From positions 47,787,417 to 47,851,416 of the forward strand of contig NC_069133.1 of assembly GCF_026914265.1 (NCBI RefSeq): DNA of 64,000 nt, given 5' to 3'. The stretch's first letter is position 1, and each line of letters starts with the position of its first letter. Both the position numbers and the translations under genes were made by a program. Positions 11,601 through 26,600 of the stretch are shown here, piece by piece. The notes below the pieces were generated by a model. It searched no databases. It saw nothing but the letters and a program-made list of their open reading frames with translations, and was not told the origin of the DNA. The DNA is from Mya arenaria. Its lineage: Eukaryota > Mollusca > Bivalvia > Myida > Myidae.

Positions 11601-14600
11601 TACATTAAAGGATTATAGGTTGTATACAATAATGCAAGAGTAACCATATTTTCCTCAATTACAGTGGAGCATTGTTTGAAGTTTCTATCTGTTGGTGGGA
11701 TATACAATGAATTTGTGGTTCAGTGCCCAGAAAATATATATTAAAATTGATGTTGAACAAAACAAAAATATAGATAGCTAAATGCAAAGACAAGTCAACT
11801 CTTCAATGCAATACATGATGTTACATGCAAAACATTAACCAGAATTTCAATGTCGAATAAAAAAGGGCCATTATTTGAATTTAATGCAAACTAGCGTTAT
11901 CTTACTTGATTATTTAAGTAGAATGGATGGTTGTGAACCATTGTATAAATTCTCATTGCAATACATTAAGTAGATGCAGAGATATTAACCGATGTGTGCT
12001 AACATGCAAAACCGTAACCAGAATTTCTAAGTCAAATAATAAAGGCCCCTTATTTGCATTATATTCAAATAATTGTTATCTAACTTCATTAATTTAGTAG
12101 GTTAGATAGTTGGGAATACATATCCAAAGTTTCAATGCAATAAATTATGTATTTACTGAGATAATGACTTAAAGGTGCAAAACCTTAACCAAGGTGTGAC
12201 GCCGAGCTTGGGTGAGTAGTACAGCTCTCCTTATTCTTCGAATAGTCGAACAAAAAATGTACATCCATCTGTATGGCTATCCATATCCTAGTTTGCAAAG
12301 GGAAAGGCAGTATACTTATGTAGCAGTTTGAGAAATACAAGAGCTCCTCAAAATGGATACCAGTAATGGTTTCTAACGAAAAACAAACTTCAGCGTGAAT
12401 AATATCAGCTTACATCTGTCATTTCGTTTGATTTATAAAGTAAAATTTTATTTCAATTTTTCAATCAAAAATCATTTGGAACTGTGAATAATTGGAGTCT
12501 TTTCCTCGTTTTTCTACTATTTCTTGACAAAGGAAATATGTCAAATAAAAACATTGGGGCTGGCAGTTTGGACAGCAGTAGATGTGGGAGTTAAAATCAC
12601 AAGAACATTACAGAGCAAAACCCAACACTTATTTGTTGTGGGATTTTGTAGTTGAAAACAGTGCATAACAATTACCGTACTTAAGCCAGAGTTATGGGAC
12701 TTGCAAAACATGAGCGTAAAGTCTCTAGCAATACATGTACCAAATTGCATTTTAATAATTCGAGGGGTGAATGCAAAAAGGTTCTAAGTGACATTGAATA
12801 AAGAAGAATATAGAACCTTTTCGCTTTCACCCCTCGATATCACCAAAGATTTTGGGACAAGGATCAATGACAACAACACCAAGGTCATCACAAGACCTCA
12901 ACTTTTTTTCTTCGTTGAACAGATGAGCTAAAAATAGTTTAACTCTGGTGTTAGTATTAACTAAACTAAACTCACCACAGCCTCCCCTGGTTGAGGAAGT
13001 AAATCAAGCTGAGAGAACTTATTGGCACAGGGGGCTTCAAATATATCTGCATGGCTCAACACTATGGTATAGCCATCTGGACCACAGGGGTTTGTGATGT
13101 TGGTGGTATTGTACCCCTCAGTCTGTAATGTAGAGAATTATGTTAGCACACAGGCTTCAAATATGTTTGCCAGGGTGTAGGGTGTAGCACCCTACCATAA
13201 CTAGCTAACACCCTACAGTCATCAAAATGAATTAATGTGCCTATGTAAGAAGTTGCTAAAGACCTACTGTTCAGCTGCAAATAAAACTGAGTCACAGTTT
13301 ATACATTACTTTTTATACATACACATGTATATTTATATATAACTGTGCATATCTATTCTCATCTTATGACACATTTCCCAGTCACAGGTAACTCTTAACG
13401 TGGTCACTTAAGGCTAATGAAAATTGGTTTAGTCTTGTTTAGGCTTGGAATTGATTCTACGGAAATTAAAGATTTAATATATTGCAGGTTGAGTATGCCC
13501 CAACATCACACTTGCAGGATGTGCTTGGCTCTGATCCACAGTTTGATATTCGCTAACCAGTCAGCCATAATAAAACCACACACATTTCACCTTACCAATA
13601 TAGCCTGGAACTGCCTAATAGCTTCATTGATGCGACAACAAAGGCTCCCAATGTTTACACATTGTGGTTTCTCCCATAGATCTCTCAGTTGATAAAGTCT
13701 AAACTTGACATGCTTCAAGAATACAAACAACCTTAGTCTTACGAACTCACCTTAACTAATATAGCCTGATACTGCCTGATTGCTTCATTGATTCCATAAC
13801 AAAGGTAGCTAGTGACAACCTTAGTCTTACGAACTCACCTTAACTAATATAGCCTGATACTGCCTGATTGCTTCATTGATTCCATAACAAAGGTAGCTGT
13901 GTGTATACACCGTATAATTTCTCCCATACAGATCCAGGTCCTCCCGATAGCTCTGCGGTATTTGGGCGTGGTCGGGCGTGTAGAACGTTATCTGAGTGGA
14001 AGCCCCGCCCATGTCCAGGGCGCCGACTGTTAGCTCTTCATACAGTGGGTCGCTCAGCTCATTGCTTGCCAGGCCCTGAAAATAAGGTTGATGGTTAGGG
14101 AATAAGTGATATTCAAAACTTAGGGCTTAGCTTCACCAAAACTAGATTAAACTTCATTTATCTGGTATTAAGTGATACACATATTTAAAATCAATACATA
14201 CACATGTATAACAAACATATATTTTGAGTGAGAATCCTTTTACTACTTACTAAGCAATGCATTTTTGAAAATATTAACTACTGATAACAAGATTGTAACC
14301 AGTTTGTATTTAATGCTGAAAACGCACAAACATTAAATGACTGATGGGTCCTAAAAGATTTACAGTTAATCAACTATCATCTAATGAGTTATAAGTTTCA
14401 TTCCAATAAATACTATGGTTTTTGAGTTATCGTCAAGGTTAAACTTTTTGCACAGCAACAATTTAAACACCACGAACACCAAAGTTCTCAAAATACCTAG
14501 ACCTTAATTCTTTAGACCAGTTAACACTTACCTTTTTCTATAATCAAAACATCTTTATAATTCTTACTGTTCTCTCAAATGAATTTTAAAAGAGAGTCTT

Positions 14601-17600
14601 TCACAAACTGACACCAAAATGCATTATCGTTGAAACCAACATTAAAAAACAACCAATTAAAATGTTAAACTGAATATTGTTGATCTTGACCCAAATATAC
14701 CAATACACCAGCAAACTTAAGAGGCACCAGCTAAGAAACCTATTTCTAATTAAGGAAAGGAGTTTGGTAGTGTCATGTTGTCTGTGATAGTTTTGAAAGT
14801 AAACAGTAGTTTTGTCATTGTTAATCCGCTAACTATTTTAACCTAAATCGCTAACACAGTATATAGTTGACGATGATAAAGACAAAATGTTAACATCTAT
14901 ATAAATGACCAAAGACAAGATTGTCCGGTTAGTACAGTGGTAAGCGCACTCGCTTCTTACCAAGGCGACCCGGGTTTGATTCCCCGGCTGGGCGCATGTG
15001 AGTTTGGTTAGTGGGCACCAAGCCGTACAAGTGGGTTTCTCTGGGATCCCCCACAACACAAGACCACACCCTCGCACACATCATGCCAATGAGAGCGATT
15101 AATATAAGTTGTAATAGCTTGTTTCACAATCGTTATAAAATTGAATAAAGTTTAAACTAAGACAAGATACCAATTTGCCAATAATTTTTTTAACTTGTTT
15201 TATAAAACTTTCCTGCATGATGCAAGCTTTCAGAAACTTTCCTTTACTAAATATTAATGATTTGCAGTACTTTAATTCAAGCTAACAAAAACATCAATCT
15301 CAAAAGATGCTATTTTACAATCCATGTGAGAGTCCTTTTAAAAACAGTTTTTTGCTATATAGGGTTTCAGCCAGGATTTGAAAAGGACAGGGTGCTGCCA
15401 AAAATGGGACAGTATGCTAAGGGAAATTAGAGTACAGTAAATCAGGCTATGAAGAACTTGAATATTATGAACTTGGCAGAAAATGTTAAAAATTGTGTTT
15501 AATTGAAGTAATACTAGATTTCAATTGCCAGATATGTAAAGTGTGTACGTATTTATAATCTTTTTATTAGTTTTAGACAGTAAAAAGGCATTATTTGACT
15601 GTCTCTGCATTTAATTCTATGAAGGCAGAAGGGTACCCATGCTGGTCTCCATGAGGGCAAAATGGTGCTACTGAAAGAGTGCAGCACCCTTCAATAACCC
15701 TTCAGCTAAAACCCTCATATAGGGACCCAAATCACATGGACAACTTACCGCACCCAGTTTCCCCGACACATAGTTAGCAGTGACCCAGCCAAATGTCCCC
15801 TCTTCCTGTCCCGATATAATACGAGCCTGTGCCGTATCATTGGGAAAGAAGAACGTAGAGTTGACCTCGAATGTTAACCGCACTTGGTTAAGGATAGCAT
15901 TACTTTTTGAGCTGTCAACTTCACTGTAATAAATGGGAAAAAATTAACTTTATTTGAAGAGTTGTATTTGATGAAAAAAAATGTATTAATCATAATTCAA
16001 TTATATTGTTTTACATTTTTTTCAAACTCCCTTAATTTTACACAATAGCACATAGACAGGAGTCTTTATATGACAAATTGCTATTGTTATGTCAATCTCA
16101 AATTACTGAGGAAATCAGGTTGTCTGGTTAGCCCAGTGGTTAGTGCACTCGCTTCTCACCAAGGCTATCCGGGTTCAATTCCCGACCTGGCAACATGTGT
16201 GTTTAGTTGGTTGTCAGAAAGCCAGACAAGTGGGTTTTCTTCAGGTTCTCCGATTTCCCCCACAACACAAGACCACAATATTGTGCAACATCGTCCCAAC
16301 GAAAGTGGCATAGTATAAGTCAATATAACTTTCTTCACAATCGTTGTAAAGATAAATAAAGTTTAAACAAAGGAAATCAGAGTAAATATCCTGCAAAGAG
16401 TATATATGATTAAATAATACAGCATAGATGTAAAGTTCTTTGATGGTCAATAGTAAAATACATAAATTAAATGATGATTAAAGGCGTAATTATAACAATG
16501 TAGAATGTAAACGAAAATTCTCACTTCAGCATTCTCATGCCCGCAGTTGCTCCGAGAAATATGGGCGTGGTTTTATGAGCAGTGTATGGCACATGACCCT
16601 TAGCTTCCTGCAGGCAATCAGACAGGGGTCCAGCAAGGGCAGAAATGTTGTTTTCGTAGGATGTTAAACCTGAACCTGAGACAGATATGAGTGAAATTAA
16701 CTTATATCACAATCACGAAAATATTTCTTTTTAAAAAATTGCAAATTTCTAATAAATAAACATTTAAAACACACCAGAGGAGAATTCTCATTGCCTCTAA
16801 AATTTGACATCAGTACTTGGTACTACATAGGAAACTACCCAAGTGGGATTCTTAAAGCTAACAGCTTTTGTCACATTCAAGCTAAAAGAAATGTTTAACG
16901 TGAAATTCAGATTTCAAATACTTTGAAACAGAAATTACATGAAAGTTTGTATCAAAATTAATTTTAATGTTACAGTTCATACCTTGTACTGGTTTGTCAA
17001 AAATCTGTCTGGCTTGTGCTGTATTTTCTAGCTTTCCTCCCTCCCATCGATATACAAACAGTTGTGTGTGGGATGATCCTGCATCTAGCACCACACCATA
17101 CTGCAAATAGAAAATACAGGGTTAAACATTCATCACACTATACTGCAAATAGAAAATACAGGGTTAAACGTTCACCACACCATACTGCAAATAGAAAATA
17201 CAGGGTTAAACATTCATCACACCATACTGCAAATAGAAAATACAGGGTTAAACATTCATCACACTATACTGCAGATAGAAAATACAGGGTTAAACGTTCA
17301 TCACACCATACTGCAAATAGAAAATACAGGGTTAAACGTTCATCACACCATACTGCAAATAGAAAATACAGGGTTAAAGTTCACCACACCATACTGCAAA
17401 TAGAAAATACAGGGTTAAACGTTCACCACACCATACTGCAAATAGAAAATACAGGATTAAACGTTTATCACACCATATTGCAAATAGAAAATACAGGGTA
17501 AAAAGTTCACCACACCATACTGCAGATAGAAAATACAGGGTTAAACATTCACCACACTATACTGCAAATAGAAACTACAGCGTTAAACATTCACCACACT

Positions 17601-20600
17601 ATACTGCAAATAGAAAATACAGCGTTAAACATTCATCACACCATACTGCAGAAAGAAAATACAGGGTTAAACATTCACCACACCATACTGCAGATAGAAA
17701 ATACAGGGTTAAACATTCACCACACCATACTGCAGATAGAAAATACAGGGTTAAACATTCATCACACCATACTGCAAATAGAAAATACAGGGTTAAACAT
17801 TCATCACACCATACTGCACATAGAAAATACAGGGTTAAACGTTCACCACACCATACTGCACATAGAAAATACAGGGTTAAACATTCATCACACCATACTG
17901 CAGATAGAAAATACAGGGTTAAACGTTCACCACACTATACTGCACATAGAAAATACAGGGTAAAACATTCACCACACCATACTGCAAATAGAAAATACAG
18001 GGTAAAATACAGGGTTAAACGTTCACCACACCATACTGCAAATAGAAAATACAGGGTAAAACTTTCACCACACCATACTGCAAATAGAAAATACAGGGTT
18101 AAACGTTCACCACACCATACTGCAAATAGAAAATACAGGGTTAAACATTCACCACACCATACTGCAAATAGAAAATACAGGGTTAAACATTCATCACACC
18201 ATACTGCAGATAGAAAATACAGGGTTAAACGTTCACCACACCATACTGCAGATAGAAAATACAGGGTTAAACATTCACCACACCATACTGCAAATAGAAA
18301 ATACAGGGTTAAACATTCACCACACCATACTGCAAACAGAAAATACAGGGTTAAACGTTCACCACACCATACTGCAGAAAGAAAATACAGGGTTAAACGT
18401 TCACCACACCATACTGCAGAAAGAAAATACAGGGTTAAACGTTCACCACACCATACTGCAGAAAGAAAATACAGGGTTAAACGTTCACCACACCATACTG
18501 CAGATAGAAAATACAGGGTTAAACGTTCACCACACCATACTGCAGATAGAAAATACAGGGTTAAACGTTCACCACACCATACTGCAGATAGAAAATACAG
18601 GGTTAAACATTCATCACACCATACTGCAAATAGAAAATACAGGGTTAAACATTCACCACACCATACTGCAAATAGAAAATACAGGGTTAAACATTCACCA
18701 CACCATACTGCAAATAGAAAATACAGGGTTAAACATTCACCACACCATACTGCACATAGAAAATACAGGGTTAAACATTCACCACACCATACTGCAGATA
18801 GAAAATACAGGGTTAAACGTTCACCACACCATACTGCACATAGAAAATACAGGGTAAAACATTCACCACACCATACTGCAAATAGAAAATACAGGGTAAA
18901 ACATTCACCACACCATACTGCAAAAAGAAAATACAGGGTTAAACGTTCACCACACCATACTGCAAATAGAAAATACAGGGTTAAACGTTCACCACACCAC
19001 ACTGCAAATAGAAAATACAGGGTAAAACATTCACCACACCACACTGCAAATAGAAAATACAGGGTAAAACATTCACCACACCACACTGCAAATAGAAAAT
19101 ACAGGGTAAAACGTTCACCACACCACACTGCAAATAGAAAATACAGGGTAAAACATTCACCACACCACACTGCAAATAGAAAATACAGGGTAAAACATTC
19201 ACCACACCATACTGCAAATAGAAAATACAGGGTTAAACGTTCACCACACCATACTGCAAATAGAAAATACAGGGTTAAACGTTCACCACACCACACTGCA
19301 AATAGAAAATACAGGGTTAAACATTCACCACACCACACTGCAAATAGAAAATACAGGGTTAAACGTTCACCACACCACACTGCAGATAGAAAATACAGGG
19401 TTAAACGTTCACCACACCATACTGCAAATAGAAAATACAGGGTTAAACATTCACCACACCATACTGCAAATAGAAAATACAGGGTTAAACATTCACCACA
19501 CCATACTGCAGATAGAAAATACAGGGTTAAACATTCACCACACCATACTGCAGATAGAAAATACAGGGTTAAACGTTCACCACACCATACTGCAGATAGA
19601 AAATACAGGGTTAAACATTCACCACACCATACTGCAGATAGAAAATACAGGGTTAAACGTTCACCACACCATACTGCAGATAGAAAATACAGGGTTAAAC
19701 GTTCACCACACCATACTGCAGATAGAAAATACAGGGTTAAACGTTCACCACACCATACTGCAGATAGAAAATACAGGGTTAAACGTTCACCACACCATAC
19801 TGCAGATAGAAAATACAGGGTTAAACGTTCACCACACCATACTGCAAATAGAAAATACAGGGTTAAACGTTCACCACACCATACTGCAAATAGAAAATAC
19901 AGGGTTAAACGTTCACCACACCATACTGCAAATAGAAAATACAGGGTTAAACATTCACCACACCATACTGCAGATAGAAAATACAGGGTTAAACATTCAC
20001 CACACCATACTGCACATAGAAAATACAAGGTTAAACATTCACCACACTATACTGCAGATAGAAAATACAGGGTTAAACATTAACCACACCATACTGCACA
20101 TAGAAAATACAGGGTTAAACGTTCACCACACCATACTGCACATAGAAAATACAGGGTAAAACATTCACCACACCATACTGCAAATAGAAAATACTGGGTA
20201 AAACATTAACCACACCATACTGCAGATAGATAATACAGGGTAAAATGTTCACCACACCACACTGCACATAGAAAATACAGGGTAAAACATTCACCACACC
20301 ATACTGCACATAGAAAATACCGGGGTAAAACATTCAGCACACCATACTGCACATAGAAAATACCGGGTTAAAACATTCACCACACCATACTGCAAATAGA
20401 AAATACAGGGTAAAACATTCACAACACCATACTGCCCATAGAAAATACAGGGTAAAACATTCACAACACCATACTGCCCATAGAAAATACAGGGTAAAAT
20501 GTTCACCACACCATACTGCAGATAGAAATGCAGATAGAAAATACAGGGTAAAACATTCACCACACCATACTGCACATAGAAAATACAGGGTTAAACATTG

Positions 20601-23600
20601 ACCACACCATACTGCAGATAGAAAATACAGGGTAAAACATTCACCACACCATACTGCACATAGAAAATACAGGGTAAAAAGTTCACCACACCATACTGCA
20701 CATAGAAAATACAGGGTTAAATATTCACCACACCAAAATGCAAATAAAACAAGCAAATTCGTTGAATTGATATCCCCCGTCTGAATAGGCAAATTTCATG
20801 GATTGGAAATGAAAAGTAGGTGGTATATACCTATATAGATATTAACATGTAATATGGCTGCAGAGAAATGGACCGTTATGAACGTTGGATATAAGTTTGA
20901 GTTTGTTTGGAATTATTTGAAATACACTTTTGTATATAGAGTCACATTTGTAATAGTTTCTATGAATTTGAATGATTTCAAAATATTTACACCTCAACTT
21001 CCCTTCCTTAAATGAACTGCCTTTCGGCAATTAAGTTCATCAATCGATGAACGCAACATCTTCAGATATGTTCGGATCGTAATTCATTGCATACCAATAT
21101 ACATGAAAGCTATTGATCTTGTTATTGGTTGTATTGTGTCTGCAGGTCCCGTAAAATATAGATCAACATTTTTAAAAGTGTAAGTTTATTATATTCTAAA
21201 TATATTGGTACCAGAATTGTTTTAATTTTACATTTTAAAGTGATTTCAAGTGGTTGATCTTTTCCCGCGTTATTGTGACGTCATTTGAAAAAATGTTTCC
21301 GGTTATAGTCGGGTCGTTCTATTTACAGAATGGGTAAGAACGGATTACTGAAAGGTTTTCTTAAATGAAATGAAGTATTTTTTTAACATTTATTGGTGTA
21401 AATATAAGGAATGAATTGCGGGGTTGATGTCATTATCGGGGATATGAAAGCAATTGGGTTGGTCAAAGTACGCGTGGAGTCCTTCGGACTCCACACACAT
21501 TGACCAACCCAATTGCGTTCATACCCCGATAATGACATCAACCCCGCAATTCATTCCTTAAGTGAAAGTTCAGATATGTCTGAAGTGATAACAGTAAATA
21601 GTGGAAAATGGCATTTTAAGGTACCTGTTGATCATGTTCATTGTGTGTTATTTTCAAGCTCGTTTTTAATGCCTCTAGTTTGTTCCAAAGATTTTTCTAA
21701 GATTTGACCCAGTGACCTAGTTTTTAATCCCATGTGACCCACTTCTACAAGCCATCCATATTTCATCAATGGGTACATCCTGACCAAGTTTAAACCTAAT
21801 CTGACCAATCATTACCATGATATGGTTCCTGACAAGATTTTTCTAAGATTTAACCTAGTGACCTAATTTTTTATCATATGTGACCCAGTTTTATATACGT
21901 CCAAGCGATCATCAAGGAAAACATTTTGAATAAGTTTCATGAATATTTGACCATGTATAATGCCTCTAGTTTGTTCCAAAGATTTTTCTAACATTTGACC
22001 TAGTGACCTAGTTTTTGACCCCATGTGACCCACTTTTACAAGTGGTCGAGATTTGTTCAAGGGGAACATTCTGACCAAGTTTGAACATTTTCTGATCAAT
22101 GCCTTCCAAGATATGGTTCTGGACGGATGGACAGACAGAATGACAAACGGACGGACAATGCCAAAACAATATCCCCCTCCCGAAACCTTTGTATCAGCGG
22201 GGGATCAAAATACAGGGTTAAACATTCAACACACTATAGTGCCAATAGAAAATACAAGGTTAAACATTTACCACATCATACTGCAAATAGAAAATACAGC
22301 ATAAACATTCACCACACCATACTGCAAAAAATACAGTGTTCAACATACGCCTCACCATACCGCCAATATAAAATACAGGGTTCAACATGCGCCACACCAT
22401 ACTGTCAATATAATACACAGGGCTCATTGTGTGCCACACCATACTGCAAATAGGAAATACAGGGATCAACATGTGCCACACCATACTGCAAAAAGACAAT
22501 ACAGGGATCAACATGTGCCACACCATACTGCAAATAGAAAATACAGGGATCAACATGTGCCACACCATACTGCAAATAGAAAATACATGGATCAACATGT
22601 GCCACACCAAACCGCAAATAGAAAATACATGGATCAACATGTGCCAAACCATACTGCAAATAGAAAATACAGGGATCAACATGTGCCACACCATACTGCA
22701 ATTTGAAAATACAGGGATCAACATGTGCCACACCATACTGCAAATAGAAAATACAGGGATCAACATGTGCCACACCATACTGCAAATAAAAAATACTTGG
22801 ATCAACATGTGCCACACCATACTGCAGTTAGAAAATACAGGGATCAACATTCACCACACCATACTGCAAATAGATAATACAGCGTTCAACATGTGCCACA
22901 CCATACTGCAAATAGAAAATACAGGGATCAACATGTGCCACACAATACTGCAAATAGAAAATACAGCGTTCAACATGTGCCACACCATACTGCAATTAGA
23001 AAATACAGGGATCAACATGTGCCACACCATACTGCAAATAGAAAATTCAGTGTTCAACATGTGCCACACCATACTGCAATTAGAAAATACAGGGATCAAC
23101 ATGTGCCACACCATACTGCAAATAGAAAATACAGCGTTCAACATGTGCCACACCATACTGCAATTAGAAAATACAGGGATCAACATGAGCAACACCATAC
23201 TGCAAATAGAAAATACAGCGTTCAACATGCATGACACAATTCTGCAAATAGAAAATACAGCGTTCAAGATGCATGACACCATTCTGCAAATAGAAAATAC
23301 AGCATTCAACATTCATGACACCATTCTGCAAATAGAAAATACAGCATTCAACATGCATGACACCATTCTGCAAATAGAAAATACAGTGTTCAACATGCAT
23401 GACACCATTCTGCAAATAGAAAATACAACAAGCAACAATTCCCAATAATATTATATGGGCTAGAAACTGTAGTAGTACTGGTCATGAGTTTCACCAACAC
23501 ATACGGCACTTTGTCATAGCTTTAACAATTACTTCTGTTTATAGATTCTGCACACAAAATGGCAGTCATAAGCGTCATTCATATGTAAAGCCGTCTTCAC

Positions 23601-26600
23601 AATCATGTTGAAATTAATAAATTTAAGCTAACTTATTGCCCAATAAAAAAAACACTTTAACTCATAGAGCTGCAAACTCACAGATTGACCGTTTTGACAT
23701 ATTTTTTAATTTTTGTTTTGGAATAAAACAATTTCTGCGTGAATTTCTGAACACCTGTAAGGCCTAAAAAAATATATGTCCGTTTCGGGTAACCCGACCC
23801 TACCTATAAAAATGCGCCGACCCTAACTATTTTTTTCCGTTTCTGAGCAAAAAAAATATTCATTAGCGAATAGAGAGTTATGAAGGGCGGATAAATACAG
23901 ATTTTAATCAGAATTATTGTTTATATGATAAAACAAAGTCAGGCAATGACAGTAATGTAGGAAAGACTGCCATGTGCAAGAAAACACTCTGAACTTTTGA
24001 CAGATTTTGAAAAAAAAAAATGAAAAAAATCTCTACCTACCCTACCTAGAAATTTTGGGAAGGTTACCCTAAACAAACATTTTTTTTGGCCTAATAAAAG
24101 ATCAGATCACACTTTTCTTAAATACCTTCAAAGAATGATCTTTAATGCTAAAAATTCAGTATTCTTAAAGCGCTAATAACTGCAATTATTCAAATCATTA
24201 TCACAAACAAAGGGACTTTAAACTTCCAGAAATCATTGCAATATAATTCCATTGTTTTACATATATATTTATTTGAAAGGATAAAACATGAATTAACAAC
24301 AACTGGTTTCATAAGGAGAACATAATCTTCCTGTCATTGTAGTATATAGTGACATTAATTGTGACAGTACTGATATTCAATATAATCAATTACTAATGCA
24401 CCAGTCAATTGTAACCACGGCTCCCCCAGGTCCGGGGAATAGCGGGGACATCGACTTTTGGTCCAGCTAAGCCCGGGTAAAATCCGCGCCCTGCAGGGAC
24501 GAACTGCTGGTTAAATACCCACCAAATGACCCCGCACCCCAGTGTCCATAGGAACGGACCATTCCCCGCTAGTTTTGGCGCAGACAAAACCAACGCATTC
24601 ACCCAGCGCTGCGAGGCCACTTGGAAGGTAAAACCACGGCCCATTTTCCAGCTATGCCCGGTATACCCCCGGATCTGGGAGGGCCGTGGTTACAATTTAC
24701 TGTTGCATAATAAATCATAATACAACATAAAGATAACAAGAGAGCCATGGAGCAAACCCCAATGCATATCTGTTTTTGTCAGTTGAATAAATGGTATAAC
24801 TCGACCACTATTGAAGCCAAAGTTATGGGCTTTGCTATACATCTATACATGTGCTGTTTCCCATGGCAACATGTATATACTGAGTTTCATTTGAATATCT
24901 TCAAAGTTTTTTGACAATAAGTTTTGTATGACCCCTTGGACAATGGCATTGACGCAGACAACACAGACACCAAGACTATGACAACAAATGTTTTCTCTGC
25001 AAAACAGACAAAGTTATAGTGTTCTGTCAAACAGTTTGTCTTCTTATTCCCCAGCAAAAGCAAAACCATGCATGAGAAAGACAGAAATATTCACTGTATA
25101 TAAATTATTTTAAGCGTACTCTCTAAACAAAAAATATTATTTGTATTCTCTAAACAAAAATAAAAAGTGCAAACACCAACTACAAAACAATCTCAGTTTC
25201 ATTTAATAGCATGTTGTGTCTGGGAAGAAATATCAACCCCTGTCTATAACTTATCTCAGGAAAACACTGCATGACAAGAAGTAATTATTTCTTTCCCAAA
25301 TGCCGATATTTAAACTTGCAACTCTCTACCAGGTATTGGAATTTGTTCCCTAATATGGCAATACCTGCATCTTTTTGTTTCACACATTTTACACATTAGG
25401 CAGGGTTAAAAATGTGTTTTATAAAACATATCCTTGGTGAAACCCCACAATATGCACTGTGGCAGCTCCACACAAAATAGGCACTGCTGGCTCGGCCTGC
25501 ACATTATTCTTTAAAATGTTATGTTTTCCCTTTCATATGTTGAAAACATATATTAGAAAGTTGTCATTAGAAATCACTTTTTATACTTTACTTTTTTACA
25601 TTTGATTTTATGCAATTAAATTCTGTTCACAGAATTTTGAACGCTTGAAGATCAAAATTAACGCCAGCATTGTTATTATTTTTTTCAGTTATTGTGGAGA
25701 TATGGACTACTGCCATACCAACCAGGTTCAAAAAAGTATAAATGTCAGACAAACCTGGTATGGTGTCTCTCCATTTCTTGTGAACATGATGGTAATTGCC
25801 GTGATGCCAACACCGCCAATAAGAAGAGAGACTGCGGCTACAAACCACCAACTGTTCCAGCTACACGGGTTGTGGTGGACCAAGTCCTCCTCTGGGGATT
25901 GAAAATACAAACAAGTCATGAAATAGATTTGATCCTTGGCAAATTTACAGTTAAGTAAAACAGTTTGCAAGGTCTATTTGGTACAATTGAAGGGAATGAC
26001 TTCAGAAGGTTTAAAAGTTACCATTTTAATTTAATATAATGTGCACATAGACAGTGTTACAATGATGGGCATTGGCTTAATACTTAACTTTCAAGTTTAA
26101 TAAGACAACAGATGAAGCCATATTGGTACAAATTGGTCATATCTTTGGAGTTACTCAAGCAATCATGCTGGATAGCTGTTTCATTCAAGATATACATGCT
26201 GATAAACAACATAACATAGTTTGATATTAGTTAATATTGGACAAGAACTCCTTAAGTCAGACAGCGGTCATTGTGGATGCCTTCATGGGGTACCCAATAA
26301 CACAAATCACATTCCATAATAATATGTGAGAAGTGACAAGAGTGCTGCAGAGACATCACTCTTCTCTCGCTTTTCAATTGAAAAAGGGGCATTACCCAAC
26401 AATTATTAAAGCTAGAGTCATGGTCTCTATTAAACATGTGTTGCTTGTCTGAGTCTCTAGAAACATGTGTTTCATGTTTCATATGAATATCCTGAACATT
26501 ATTTTGAGCTATAACCAAAGTTAATCTTTTTGCACATGCGCGACACTGACAACAACATTAGCAAGGCTATACCAGTACCTCGATTTCAGTCTTAAACAAG

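Larger units (their letters stand above)
20749..22206. other. Spacer between the two 42-bp arrays
   Basis: Non-coding intron sequence. It holds the 156-bp near-perfect palindrome at 21405-21560 and a TGACCT-rich repeat at 21690-22165. A palindromic TGACGTCA occurs near 21277. No gene is seen. Confidence 0.6.

Noticed and set aside
14921..14995. Possible tRNA gene
   Set aside because: The same head with the same non-tRNA body occurs at 16120 and 62822, so it is a SINE.
17935..20028. 697-residue open frame on the minus strand (and shorter ones in the arrays on both strands)
   Set aside because: It is the 42-bp (14-codon) tandem repeat read through; codons and amino acids follow the repeat and there is no gene structure apart from the ENTPD intron.
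17101..23434. CRISPR-like array
   Set aside because: Units are contiguous and similar over their whole length with no unique spacers, in an animal intron.
22429..23448. 339-residue open frame on the plus strand
   Set aside because: The same cause: repeat units free of stops in that frame. The opposite strand is open too.
24405..24720. Two overlapping open frames on opposite strands
   Set aside because: They lie inside a GC-rich TIR element and show no known protein motif.
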